Positions 1-7,772 of a DNA stretch of 64,000 nt are shown here, one piece after another. The notes under the pieces were generated by a model that saw only the letters and a program-made list of their open reading frames with translations, was not told where the DNA came from and searched no databases. The position numbers and the translations under genes are program-made. Within the stretch, counting starts at the first letter, position 1; each line of letters starts with the position of its first letter. Source of the DNA: Rhodobacteraceae bacterium F11138 (GTDB taxonomy: Bacteria > Pseudomonadota > Alphaproteobacteria > Rhodobacterales > Rhodobacteraceae). The stretch covers positions 62,001 through 126,000 of the forward strand of contig JAEKDP010000009.1 of NCBI GenBank assembly GCA_016521575.1, read 5' to 3'.

Positions 1-209
1 TGGTGGTTGCGATCATGCTGGCGCTGATCGCCGTTGAAATGTGGCAGCACGGCGACCGGCTGGCCAGCTATGGCGAAACCACCATCTACCTGAGATTTCC
101 GCTGGGCCCGGTGGCCTGGCTCGCGGCCGCGATCTGTGGCGCTTCGGCGTTGATCGTGTTGTTTCTGGCCCTGACCCGCGCCCCGCGCGGACGCCCCGAG
201 GAATTCTGA
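1..209 (+). CDS. TRAP transporter small permease (DctQ), 3' part
   Basis: This is the C-terminal part of a small membrane subunit of a TRAP (tripartite ATP-independent periplasmic) transporter; its start lies before the window. About 68 residues are visible, with two hydrophobic helices (MLALIAVEMW and the stretch around WLAAAICGASALIVLFLAL), as expected for the last helices of a DctQ four-helix protein. The stop codon touches the start of the following large-permease gene, which is the usual DctQ-DctM order and the main support for the call. The substrate cannot be inferred because the binding protein is outside the window. Confidence 0.8.
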   Translation, partial: VVAIMLALIAVEMWQHGDRLASYGETTIYLRFPLGPVAWLAAAICGASALIVLFLALTRAPRGRPEEF

Positions 210-1496
210 ATGGACTGGCCAATCGGATTGATGATCCTGCTGGCGGCAATCTTCGCCGGCATCCCGATCGCATTCGCACTGTCCGCCGTGGGCGTGATCG
301 GAGTCATCAGCATCATTGGTGTCGATCCGGCCCTGGCGATGCTGGGGCAGATCTATTTCGACTCCGGGCGCAGCTATACCCTGTCGGTGGTGCCACTGTT
401 CCTGCTGATGGGCAATTTCATCGTGCAATCGGGCATCGCCGCCGAACTCTACGACGCGGCCAATGCCTGGCTGCGGCACCGCAAGGGCGGTCTGGCCATG
501 GCCACGATCGTTGCATGTGCCGGTTTTTCATCGGTCTGCGGTTCATCGCTGGCCACCACCGCCACCATGGGGCGGCTCAGCCTGCCGGCGATGCGGCGCT
601 ATGGCTATTCGGACCGTCTGGCGGCGGCCAGCGTCGCCGCTGGCGGCACTCTGGGCATCCTGATCCCGCCCTCGGTGATCCTGGTGATCTATGGCATTCT
701 GACGCAACAGGACATTGGCAAACTGTTTCTGGCCGGGCTGCTTCCCGGATTGATCGGCGTGTTCTTCTATCTCGCGGCGGTGCGGATTTCGCTGCTGGTT
801 CACCCCGAAAGCTTCGATGTGCTGGAAAAACTGCCCCTGCGCGACCGGCTCAGGGCGCTCCGGGGCGTCGCGGGCGCGCTTGTGCTGTTCATCTTCGTGC
901 TGGGCGGCATCTATATCGGGGTCTTCACGGCAACCGAAGCGGCGGGCATGGGGGCCGGCGGGGCGATCCTGATCACGGCATTGCGCGGAAAACTGACCTG
1001 GCACGCGACCCTGGAGACCCTGTTTGACAGCGCCAAAACCACGGCGGTGATGTTCTTTATCCTGTTCGGCGCGCTGTATTTTCTGAACTATGTCAACCTG
1101 TCGGGCCTCAGCACCGATCTGCGCGGCTGGGTGTTCAGCCTGGGCGCAAGCCCGCTGACCGTGATTGCAATGACTGTCGCCCTGTTCCTGGTGCTGGGGT
1201 GTTTGCTGGAAAGCCTGTCGATGATCCTGTTGACGGTTCCGGTCCTGTTTCCCATCGTGACCGATCTGGGGTTCGATCCGATCTGGTTCGGCATCTTCGT
1301 CGTCGTGGCCACGGAACTCAGCTATATCACCCCGCCCATCGGCCTGAACGTCTTTGTCATGCGAATCGTCGCCCCCGAGATCCCGCTGGGGAAGGTATTT
1401 GCCGGCATCCTGCCATTCGTTCTGGTCGATCTTCTGCGGCTGTTGCTGCTGATATTCGTGCCTGCGCTGGCATTGATCATTCCCAACAGCATGTAG
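210..1496 (+). CDS. TRAP transporter large permease (DctM)
   Basis: A 428-residue inner-membrane protein of the DctM family, the sodium- or proton-coupled transport subunit of a TRAP system. It is hydrophobic throughout, with many helices and the family's glycine/proline-rich motifs (GSSLATTATMG near residue 112, GGTLGILIPPS near 145, and the C-terminal ITPPIGLNVFV). Length is normal for the family. The ATG follows directly on the TGA of the small-permease gene, so the two are almost certainly translated together. A MarR-family gene begins four bases after its stop and may control the operon. Confidence 0.93.
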   Translation: MDWPIGLMILLAAIFAGIPIAFALSAVGVIGVISIIGVDPALAMLGQIYFDSGRSYTLSVVPLFLLMGNFIVQSGIAAELYDAANAWLRHRKGGLAMATIVACAGFSSVCGSSLATTATMGRLSLPAMRRYGYSDRLAAASVAAGGTLGILIPPSVILVIYGILTQQDIGKLFLAGLLPGLIGVFFYLAAVRISLLVHPESFDVLEKLPLRDRLRALRGVAGALVLFIFVLGGIYIGVFTATEAAGMGAGGAILITALRGKLTWHATLETLFDSAKTTAVMFFILFGALYFLNYVNLSGLSTDLRGWVFSLGASPLTVIAMTVALFLVLGCLLESLSMILLTVPVLFPIVTDLGFDPIWFGIFVVVATELSYITPPIGLNVFVMRIVAPEIPLGKVFAGILPFVLVDLLRLLLLIFVPALALIIPNSM

Positions 1497-1500
1497 CGAT

Positions 1501-1974
1501 ATGCAAAGCACCACCCTGCCCCCCGAACCAGAAAGCGACCACCGCCCGCTTCTGCCGGACTATCTGCTTTTTCAGCTTGCCGCCGCCAGCGACGCCGCCA
1601 GCGCGGAATTCCACGTCCAGGTGCGCCAGAACGGGTTGCGCGTTCCGGAATACCGGGCGCTGGTCTGCCTGCATGACGAAGACGGGCTGATGGTGACCCG
1701 GCTTGCCGATCTTGCGCTGATGGAGCAATCGCGCATGACCCGGGTTGTGCTGCAGATGGACGAAGCGGGTCTGGTGCGCCGGGCGGACGACCCCCGCGAC
1801 CGGCGGCGGGTCCGGGTGTACCTGACAGCCAAAGGCAGGGCGCTGGCCAGACGCATGGTCGCGCACGCGCGCGCGCACGAAGCCAGCGTGCTGGGCCTGC
1901 TGCCCGCCGACGACCGCGACCGGCTGAAATCGCTGCTGGCGGATCTGCTGGATGTGCTGTCCGCACAAACCTGA
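1501..1974 (+). CDS. MarR-family transcriptional regulator
   Basis: A 157-residue winged-helix regulator. The middle shows the typical MarR sequence: a recognition-helix region (LADLALMEQSRMTRVVLQMDEAGLV shape, residues about 62-86) followed by the wing motif DPRDRRRVRVYLTAKG. MarR proteins bind palindromic operators as dimers and usually release DNA when they bind a small aromatic or acidic ligand. It starts four bases after the TRAP large permease, so it probably belongs to that operon and may sense the imported compound. It converges with pheT. The ligand is unknown. Confidence 0.88.
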   Translation: MQSTTLPPEPESDHRPLLPDYLLFQLAAASDAASAEFHVQVRQNGLRVPEYRALVCLHDEDGLMVTRLADLALMEQSRMTRVVLQMDEAGLVRRADDPRDRRRVRVYLTAKGRALARRMVAHARAHEASVLGLLPADDRDRLKSLLADLLDVLSAQT

Positions 1975-2008
1975 GCATCCGGCAGCGCCCAAAGGTGAAA
2001 CCGCCGGT

Positions 2009-4405
2009 TCAGCGGCGCAGATCGCCGCCCGTGGCCTTGACGACCTTTTCGATGATCCTGGCGCAGACGGCTTCGATTTCAGCCTCTTTCAGGGTTTCCT
2101 TGGCGGGCTGCATGCGCACGGTCACAGCCAGGGATTTCTTGCCTTCCCCAAGGCTGCCGCCGATGAATTCGTCAAAGACCCGCACGTTTTCGATCAATTG
2201 CTTGTCCGCACCTGCCGCAGCGTTGATCAGGGTCAGGGCTTCGACCTTTTCATCCACGACGAAAGCGAAATCGCGCTCGACAGCCTGCAGGTCGCGCAGC
2301 GTCAGGGCTGCGCGGGTCGCGCTGCTCTTGCGGGGCAAAGGCACTTCGTCGGGCCATATGGTAAAGGCCATCGCCGGGCCTTTCACATCCATCGCCGCCA
2401 GAACCCTGGGGTGCAGTTCGCCGAAAACGCCCAGAACCTTCTTGGGGCCAAGACAGATCTGGCCGTGACGCCCCGGATGCCACCATTCGCGGCCGTTGCG
2501 CATGATCTGAACGCGCGCCGGTGCGCCAAGCGCGGCCAGCACGGCCTCGATATCCGCCTTGGCATCGAACACGTCCACGGCGCGCGCGGCACCATGCACA
2601 TCCTTGGGCCCGGTGCGCCCCACCAGAAGCCCGGTCACCAGATCGTGCTGCGCACCCGGCTCGCCGCCGTGAAAGACCGGGCCGACTTCGAACAGGGCCA
2701 GATCCATGAACCCGCGCGCCTGGTTGCGCGCCGCCGCCTGCAACAATCCCGGCAGCAACGCCGGGCGCATATGGCTCATTTCCGAACTGATCGGGTTTTC
2801 CAGCATCGTGGCATCATCGCCGCCCCCGAACAGGGCCGCGCTGCTGCGGTCGATGAAGGAATAGCTGACACATTCATTGTATCCCAGCGCCGCGCAGGTC
2901 CGCCGCGCCGCCTGTTGGCGTCGCTGGCCCGGCGTCATCACCGGACGCGGTATGCCATGCGTGACCCGGGGCAAGGGACGGCCCTGCAACCGGGTCAGGG
3001 ATGCAACGCGCGCGACCTCTTCGACCAGATCGGCCTCGCCCTGCACGTCCGGGCGCCAGCTGGGAACATGCGCCATGTCGCCGTCCAGCCGGAACCCCAG
3101 CCGGGTCAGGGTCTGGCGTTGCTCGGCTTCGGCGATCTCCATACCCACAAGGCTCTGCACCCGCGCGGCATCCAGCTTGTAGGCGCGGGCATGATCCGGC
3201 ACCGACCCGGCGCTGACCACTTCGGAAGGTTCACCGCCGCACAGATCCAGAATCATCTGCGTGGCCAGTTCCAGCCCCTGCAGGGTGAATTCGGGGTCCA
3301 CACCGCGTTCGAACCGGTACCGCGCATCCGAATTGATCTTCAACGCACGTCCCGTCAGGGCAATTTGCACATGGTCCCAGAACGCGCTTTCCAGAAACAC
3401 GTCGACCGTATCGCCGGTCACGCCGGTGTCCAGCCCGCCCATGATACCCGCGATGCTTTCGGCCCCGTTGTCATCCGAAATCACCATCATGCCCTGGCTC
3501 AGGGCATAGGATTTTTCGTCCAGCGCCGTCAGGGTTTCACCGCCTTGCGCGCGATGTACCCGCAGCCCCCCGGCCACCTTGGCGACATCGAACACATGCA
3601 GCGGGCGGTTCCGGTCAAAGGTGAAATAATTGGTGATATCGACCAGGGCCGAAATCGGCCGCAACCCGATGGCCCGCAAACGATCCTGCAACCATTGCGG
3701 CGATGCACCGTTGCGGACACCGCGGATGACCCGACCGGCAAACAGGGGGCAACCGTCCAGCGTATCGGGTTCGATGGTGACAGGAACCGGACAGGGGAAC
3801 CCGCCCGGAACCGGCGTGACGTCATGGGTTTTCAACGTGCCGATACCGCGCGCGGCCAGATCGCGGGCAATGCCGCGCACGCCCAGCGCGTCGGGCCGAT
3901 TCGGGGTGATCGCGATCTCGATGACCGGATCGACCTTGGCCGGGTCGTTTTCGGCCAGCCAGTCCACGAAACGGTCTCCGACCTCGCCGCTGGGCAGTTC
4001 GATGATGCCGTCATGTTCGTCCGACAGCTCCATCTCGCGTTCCGACGCCATCATGCCATAGCTTTCGATGCCGCGAATCTTGCCGACGCCGATGGTGGTA
4101 TCGATACCGGGGACATAGACACCCGGTTTTGCAACCACCACGGTGATGCCTTCGCGCGCGTTCGGTGCGCCGCAGATGATCTGCAACTCACCCTCGTCGG
4201 TGTCGACCTTGCACACTTTCAGCCGGTCCGCCTGCGGGTGCTTTTCCGCCTGCAGCACCTTGCCGATGGTAAAGTCGCTCAGACGCGCCGCCGGGTTGCT
4301 GATCTCTTCGACTTCAAGCCCCAGATCGGTCAGGGCATAGGTGATCTCGTCAAGGCTGGCTTGGGTATCCAGATGGTCTTTCAACCAGGAAAGCGTGAAC
4401 TTCAT
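2009..4405 (-). CDS. pheT: Phenylalanine--tRNA ligase beta subunit
   Basis: A 798-residue beta subunit of the alpha2-beta2 phenylalanyl-tRNA synthetase, which charges tRNA-Phe in the cytoplasm. It opens with the classic MKFTLSWLKDHLDT, has an N-terminal tRNA-binding (EMAP-like) domain ending around the SEREMELSDEHDG motif, then the B3/B4 editing region, a B5 domain, the core, and a C-terminal anticodon-binding FDX-ACB domain (LTLRDLQAVERDFAFVVDEKV). Length is normal and no frameshift is visible. No pheS lies next to it; the neighbours upstream are a small periplasmic protein and the cco operon. It is normally a single-copy essential chromosomal gene, which matters because a plasmid-type origin lies 12 kb away. 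Confidence 0.97.
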   Translation of the reverse strand: MKFTLSWLKDHLDTQASLDEITYALTDLGLEVEEISNPAARLSDFTIGKVLQAEKHPQADRLKVCKVDTDEGELQIICGAPNAREGITVVVAKPGVYVPGIDTTIGVGKIRGIESYGMMASEREMELSDEHDGIIELPSGEVGDRFVDWLAENDPAKVDPVIEIAITPNRPDALGVRGIARDLAARGIGTLKTHDVTPVPGGFPCPVPVTIEPDTLDGCPLFAGRVIRGVRNGASPQWLQDRLRAIGLRPISALVDITNYFTFDRNRPLHVFDVAKVAGGLRVHRAQGGETLTALDEKSYALSQGMMVISDDNGAESIAGIMGGLDTGVTGDTVDVFLESAFWDHVQIALTGRALKINSDARYRFERGVDPEFTLQGLELATQMILDLCGGEPSEVVSAGSVPDHARAYKLDAARVQSLVGMEIAEAEQRQTLTRLGFRLDGDMAHVPSWRPDVQGEADLVEEVARVASLTRLQGRPLPRVTHGIPRPVMTPGQRRQQAARRTCAALGYNECVSYSFIDRSSAALFGGGDDATMLENPISSEMSHMRPALLPGLLQAAARNQARGFMDLALFEVGPVFHGGEPGAQHDLVTGLLVGRTGPKDVHGAARAVDVFDAKADIEAVLAALGAPARVQIMRNGREWWHPGRHGQICLGPKKVLGVFGELHPRVLAAMDVKGPAMAFTIWPDEVPLPRKSSATRAALTLRDLQAVERDFAFVVDEKVEALTLINAAAGADKQLIENVRVFDEFIGGSLGEGKKSLAVTVRMQPAKETLKEAEIEAVCARIIEKVVKATGGDLRR

Positions 4406-4512
4406 GCGACAGGCCCCTGCGGTGGTAAATACGTCGCTCCGGCAATGGCAAAGATTGCTCCAAGGTGCAAGCTCTTGGGCCTTGCCCGGGGGCCGATCCG
4501 GCGATTACCGGG

Positions 4513-4782
4513 CTATTTGAGCAGTTTCAGGCATTTCCCCACCGCTTCGCCGGTACTGCGGCCTTCAGACAGGGTCACTTCGCCGTCGGCCATGCGTTTC
4601 TTGACCTCTGACGTGATCAGTTCACGACCGGTCGATGAGGTCGGATGCTGCGCCAGGACGGCGGCATAGATTTTCTGCCCGGTGGGTGACAGGTTGGCCT
4701 TGCAGACATCCGCTGCCTGGCTGTCGGCCCAGACCGGCCCCGCGGACAGTGTGGCGGCGGCGATCATTGTGGTAAAGCGCAT
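4513..4782 (-). CDS. Small periplasmic protein of unknown function
   Basis: An 89-residue protein with a clear signal peptide (MRFTTMIAAATLSAGPVWADS) and a short mature domain containing two cysteines (DVCKANL near the start and GKCLKLLK at the end) that could form a disulfide. I chose the ATG at 4782 because it places the signal peptide at the N-terminus; an in-frame ATG ten codons upstream would add a polar leader. It sits between pheT and ccoS on the same strand. The function is not recognised. Confidence 0.65.
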   Translation of the reverse strand: MRFTTMIAAATLSAGPVWADSQAADVCKANLSPTGQKIYAAVLAQHPTSSTGRELITSEVKKRMADGEVTLSEGRSTGEAVGKCLKLLK

Positions 4783-4850
4783 GGCATATCCCCCGATATC
4801 ATGACGCATCATCCCATATCCGCGGCCAAAATTCCAGCATCAGGGTGGCG

Positions 4851-5042
4851 TCACGCCCCTTCGCGCCGTTCCCGCCGGGCAGGCGGCTGGTCTTTGGGCT
4901 GCGGCGGAGGGTCGTTCAGCAGAACGCGACTGGCATTGCCGTCGGGATCCTCGAACTGATCGTTCCTCAGCGCCCAGACAAACGCCAGAACGCCGATCAG
5001 ACCCATTCCGATCGACACCGGGATCAGGATGGCCCAGCTCAT
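4851..5042 (-). CDS. ccoS: cbb3-type cytochrome oxidase assembly protein CcoS
   Basis: A 63-residue single-helix membrane protein. It matches CcoS closely: an N-terminal transmembrane helix (MSWAILIPVSIGMGLIGVLAF) followed by the signature WALRNDQFEDPDGNASRVL. CcoS is needed to insert heme and copper cofactors into CcoN during maturation of the cbb3 oxidase. Its ATG overlaps the stop of the DUF2189 gene by four bases (ATGA). The usual partners ccoG, ccoH and ccoI are not in this cluster, so copper delivery must be encoded elsewhere. Confidence 0.88.
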   Translation of the reverse strand: MSWAILIPVSIGMGLIGVLAFVWALRNDQFEDPDGNASRVLLNDPPPQPKDQPPARRERREGA

Positions 5043-5836
5043 GTTTCGGCCGTTGCGATGGCCCGATAGGCATGCCAGGTGCCATGGCCCAGCACCGGGA
5101 ACACGATGACCAGTCCCAGCAACCCCGTGCCGATGCTCAGCAACAGTCCGACCGCAACGATGGCCCCCCAGGTCAACGTCACCGGCAGGTTCTGGAACGT
5201 CATGACAAAGCTGGTCCCCAGCGACGTCAGGGCATCGCGCCGTGCGGACAGCATCATCGGGATCGAAAACAGGCTGAGCGCAAATGCGAAACCCGCGAAA
5301 AGGGCACCGACCGCGCCCCCGACCAGGATCAGCGCCCAGCCCCGCGCCGTCGTCAGCACGTTGGCAAAGGCATCTTCAGCCCCCGGAAACGGGCTGAGCC
5401 CAAAGAACAGCGCATACAGCAGATCGGCCGCTCTGAGCCAGAACAGCACCAGCAAACCCAGCAACAGCCCGGCATAGGCCAACTGCCCCGGCGACGCGGG
5501 CCGCACCAGCAACATGCGCGACAACGGGATGCGCTGCCCCTGTTCCAGCAGGCGGCTTTTTTCATACAGCCCAAGCGCCAGGAACGGGCCGACAATCAGA
5601 AAGGCCGCGATCGCCGGCAGCGCCAGATACAGCAACCCCGTCGCGGCCAGCGCCCACAGCACCGCATAGGACAGCAGCAGCAGGAACACACCATAGGCCA
5701 GGCTGGTTCCCGGGTTGGTGGCAAAATCTGTCCACCCGGCCTTCAGCCACGCAAAGGCCGATCGCGCGGGCAGACCCCGCGCATAGGCCGACGCCGGCTT
5801 TGCGGGTGGGTGAAGCGTTGGAAGCGGTTCAAGCAT
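5039..5836 (-). CDS. DUF2189 integral membrane protein
   Basis: A 265-residue polytopic membrane protein of the DUF2189 type. After a short cytoplasmic N-terminus (about 35 residues) it has roughly six hydrophobic helices, with the family-like segment FLIVGPFLALGLYEKSRLLE near residues 79-98 and a C-terminal helix ending in FPVLGHGTWHAYRA. The function of the family is unknown. It lies inside the cco operon, ten bases after the stop of a 51-aa gene and overlapping ccoS by four bases, so a role in oxidase assembly or in the membrane environment of the oxidase is a reasonable inference but is not shown by the sequence. Confidence 0.75.
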   Translation of the reverse strand: MLEPLPTLHPPAKPASAYARGLPARSAFAWLKAGWTDFATNPGTSLAYGVFLLLLSYAVLWALAATGLLYLALPAIAAFLIVGPFLALGLYEKSRLLEQGQRIPLSRMLLVRPASPGQLAYAGLLLGLLVLFWLRAADLLYALFFGLSPFPGAEDAFANVLTTARGWALILVGGAVGALFAGFAFALSLFSIPMMLSARRDALTSLGTSFVMTFQNLPVTLTWGAIVAVGLLLSIGTGLLGLVIVFPVLGHGTWHAYRAIATAET

Positions 5837-5846
5837 TTCACACCTT

Positions 5847-6002
5847 TCAACAGGCTGGTTTGGCGGCCATGCCGGCCGACAATGTGCAATCCGGTTGGGA
5901 CTGGACGGCGACCGCGATCAGATGCGCGTTCGCGGCGATGACCCCCACGGCCAGCACAACGGCCGCCAGAATGGCCATCCTGCGCTGTGAGATGCGGATC
6001 AT
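5847..6002 (-). CDS. 51-residue membrane-anchored protein in the cbb3 operon
   Basis: A small gene easily missed by length cut-offs. It starts with ATG at 6002, overlapping the ccoP stop by four bases (ATGA), and ends at TGA 5847-5849. The product reads MIRISQRRMAILAAVVLAVG, a basic start running into a membrane helix, then VIAANAHLIAVAVQSQPDC and a tail ending in AAKPAC. Two cysteines (residues 39 and 51) lie on the likely periplasmic side. The exact overlaps on the ccoP side and the close spacing to the DUF2189 gene argue that it is real and co-translated. I do not recognise a named family. A role in heme or copper insertion, or as a small subunit of the oxidase, is an inference from position. 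Confidence 0.75.
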   Translation of the reverse strand: MIRISQRRMAILAAVVLAVGVIAANAHLIAVAVQSQPDCTLSAGMAAKPAC

Positions 6003-6880
6003 TCCCCGGGCTCCGTCTTGTTGCCGGACAGGTCAGCGACATAGATCGCCAACAGGTTGATTTCGGCCTCGCTCAGACGGTCCGCCCACGCGGGCATGAC
6101 GCCCTGCCGCCCATGTCGCAACGTCTGCATCACCGTGTCTGGATCCTGCCCATAGATCACCGCCCCATCCGTCAGCGAAGGCGCGCCGTTGGCCAGCCCC
6201 CCGGCCCCGGTTTCGCCATGACAGGCGCTGCAGTTGTCGGCAAACAGGGTCGCCGCCGGCGCGTTCGCATCCGCGGTCCCCTGCGGCAGGGCCGACACAT
6301 ACTCCGCCAGAGCCGTCATTTCGCTGCGCTCCAGCCAGTCAAAGGCAGGCATCTGCGCCCACCGCGTGTCGTCGTTGGGGGCGTTGATCCCAACGTGCAG
6401 CGTCTCGGCGATGACATCCGGATCGCCCCCCCACAGCCAGCTGTGATCGTTCAACGCCGGAAAGCCCGGTCCGCCCGTGGCGTCATTGCCATGACAGGCG
6501 GCGCAATTGTCCAGAAACAGACGCTCTGCCGCCGGCATCGCACGCGCCATCAGGGCCGCATCGGCCTGCAGGGCCGCGAAGTATTCTGTCTTGAACCGCG
6601 ACAGCCACTCGGTGCGCCCGGTCTCAAGCTTTTGCAGGCGCTCAAGGGCCATTTCGTGCTGGTCCAGCCCCAGAATCCCGCGCGTGTAGTCGCGCCCCAC
6701 CGGCCATGCGGGAAGCAACACCCAGGCGATGAGGGAATAGACAAAGGTCAGCACCAGTGCCCAGATCACGATTTTCGGGAACGGGGTGTTCAACTCGTGA
6801 ATGCCGTTCCAGTCGTGCCCGGTGGTGCCATAGCCGGTGACGGGATCGATCTGCGGCGCCTTGCCGTGCGGCTCGCTCAT
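5999..6880 (-). CDS. ccoP: Cytochrome c oxidase cbb3-type, diheme subunit CcoP
   Basis: A 293-residue diheme c-type cytochrome. After a cytoplasmic N-terminus containing the typical DGIxELNNPLP-like segment (here NGIHELNTPFPK) there is one membrane helix (about residues 37-58), then two c-type heme domains with CAACH at residues 126-130 and CSACH at 217-221. CcoP passes electrons from soluble cytochrome c towards CcoO and CcoN. The gene overlaps ccoQ upstream by four bases and the 51-aa gene downstream by four bases. Confidence 0.96.
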   Translation of the reverse strand: MSEPHGKAPQIDPVTGYGTTGHDWNGIHELNTPFPKIVIWALVLTFVYSLIAWVLLPAWPVGRDYTRGILGLDQHEMALERLQKLETGRTEWLSRFKTEYFAALQADAALMARAMPAAERLFLDNCAACHGNDATGGPGFPALNDHSWLWGGDPDVIAETLHVGINAPNDDTRWAQMPAFDWLERSEMTALAEYVSALPQGTADANAPAATLFADNCSACHGETGAGGLANGAPSLTDGAVIYGQDPDTVMQTLRHGRQGVMPAWADRLSEAEINLLAIYVADLSGNKTEPGE

Positions 6881-7044
6881 GGCCGCTCCTCCGTCGAGGC
6901 CTGCGGCAGGATCGACCGGGCGGCCCTTTCATGGGCGGCGCGCCGCTTGGGGTTGTAGGCGCGAATGACGACGATGATGAAAAAACCCATCATCCAGATC
7001 GGCCCGAACACCTTGGCGGCAAAGACAAGTGTCTCATAGCTCAT
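6877..7044 (-). CDS. ccoQ: Cytochrome c oxidase cbb3-type, small subunit CcoQ
   Basis: A 55-residue single-helix protein, too short for many gene callers. The product starts MSYETLVFAAKVFGPIWMMG, continues through the rest of the helix, and then shows the stop-transfer motif RAYNPKRRAAHERAA, which is characteristic of CcoQ (the YxPxRR type). CcoQ stabilises the cbb3 complex, in particular CcoP association. Its ATG at 7044 overlaps the ccoO stop, and its TGA overlaps the ccoP start, in both cases by four bases, so ccoO, ccoQ and ccoP are translationally coupled. Confidence 0.92.
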   Translation of the reverse strand: MSYETLVFAAKVFGPIWMMGFFIIVVIRAYNPKRRAAHERAARSILPQASTEERP

Positions 7045-7769
7045 TCGATCTCTCCCGCAAGATTGCCATAGGCGGCATCGGTCAGCCTGCCCAGCGATTG
7101 CAGATAGGCGACAAGCGCATCCATTTCGGTCAACAGCGATGCATCGCCGTCAAAAGCGCGCACCGCGACATCCGCGCCATAGCGATCGCGCACCGCGTCG
7201 GCGGCATCGGACTCAGGGCGGCTCTGGCCCTGCGCGTCGGCAACGGCGGCGGAGACCATCTCGGGATCATAGGGCACCCCCAGACGCGCCAGCGTTCCCA
7301 GCTGCGCGGACAGCATCTGCGTATCAAGCGGCCGCACAAGCCAGGGATAGGACGGCATGATTGACGCCGGAACGACGCTGCGCGGGTCGATCAGATGGGC
7401 ACTGTGCCAGGCATCCGAATATTTCTCTCCCAGGCGCGCCAGATCCGGGCCGGTCCGTTTGGACCCCCAGAGCATCGGATGATCATAGGCGCTTTCCGCC
7501 GCCAGCGAATACGGCCCATACCGATCCAGTTCGTCCGCAAGGCTGCGCACCATCTGGCTGTGGCAGGCATAACAGCCTTCGCGGATATAGATTTCGCGCC
7601 CCGCCAGTTCCAGCGGGGTATGGGGACGCATGTCCTCGGGCATCGATACGGTTTCGTCGATCACGAACAGCGGCGCGATTTCCACGATACCCCCGATGGA
7701 AGCCGCCACAATGATGCCCGCCACCAACCCCATCGACAGCTTTTCGAGGTTATAATGCAGTTTCAGCAT
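7041..7769 (-). CDS. ccoO: Cytochrome c oxidase cbb3-type, monoheme subunit CcoO
   Basis: A 242-residue membrane-anchored c-type cytochrome. One N-terminal helix (residues about 13-36) is followed by the periplasmic heme domain with CYACH at 66-70 and a distal Met ligand candidate in SIMPSYPWL. The sequence REIYIREGCYACHSQMVR is typical of CcoO. It relays electrons from CcoP to the binuclear centre in CcoN. It starts three bases after ccoN and overlaps ccoQ by four bases. Confidence 0.97.
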   Translation of the reverse strand: MLKLHYNLEKLSMGLVAGIIVAASIGGIVEIAPLFVIDETVSMPEDMRPHTPLELAGREIYIREGCYACHSQMVRSLADELDRYGPYSLAAESAYDHPMLWGSKRTGPDLARLGEKYSDAWHSAHLIDPRSVVPASIMPSYPWLVRPLDTQMLSAQLGTLARLGVPYDPEMVSAAVADAQGQSRPESDAADAVRDRYGADVAVRAFDGDASLLTEMDALVAYLQSLGRLTDAAYGNLAGEIE

Positions 7770-7772
7770 GGC

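Noticed and set aside
1952-4669. A 905-codon open frame antisense to pheT
   Set aside because: It is a by-product of high GC at third codon positions. It has no domain, and the pheT frame is complete and recognisable.
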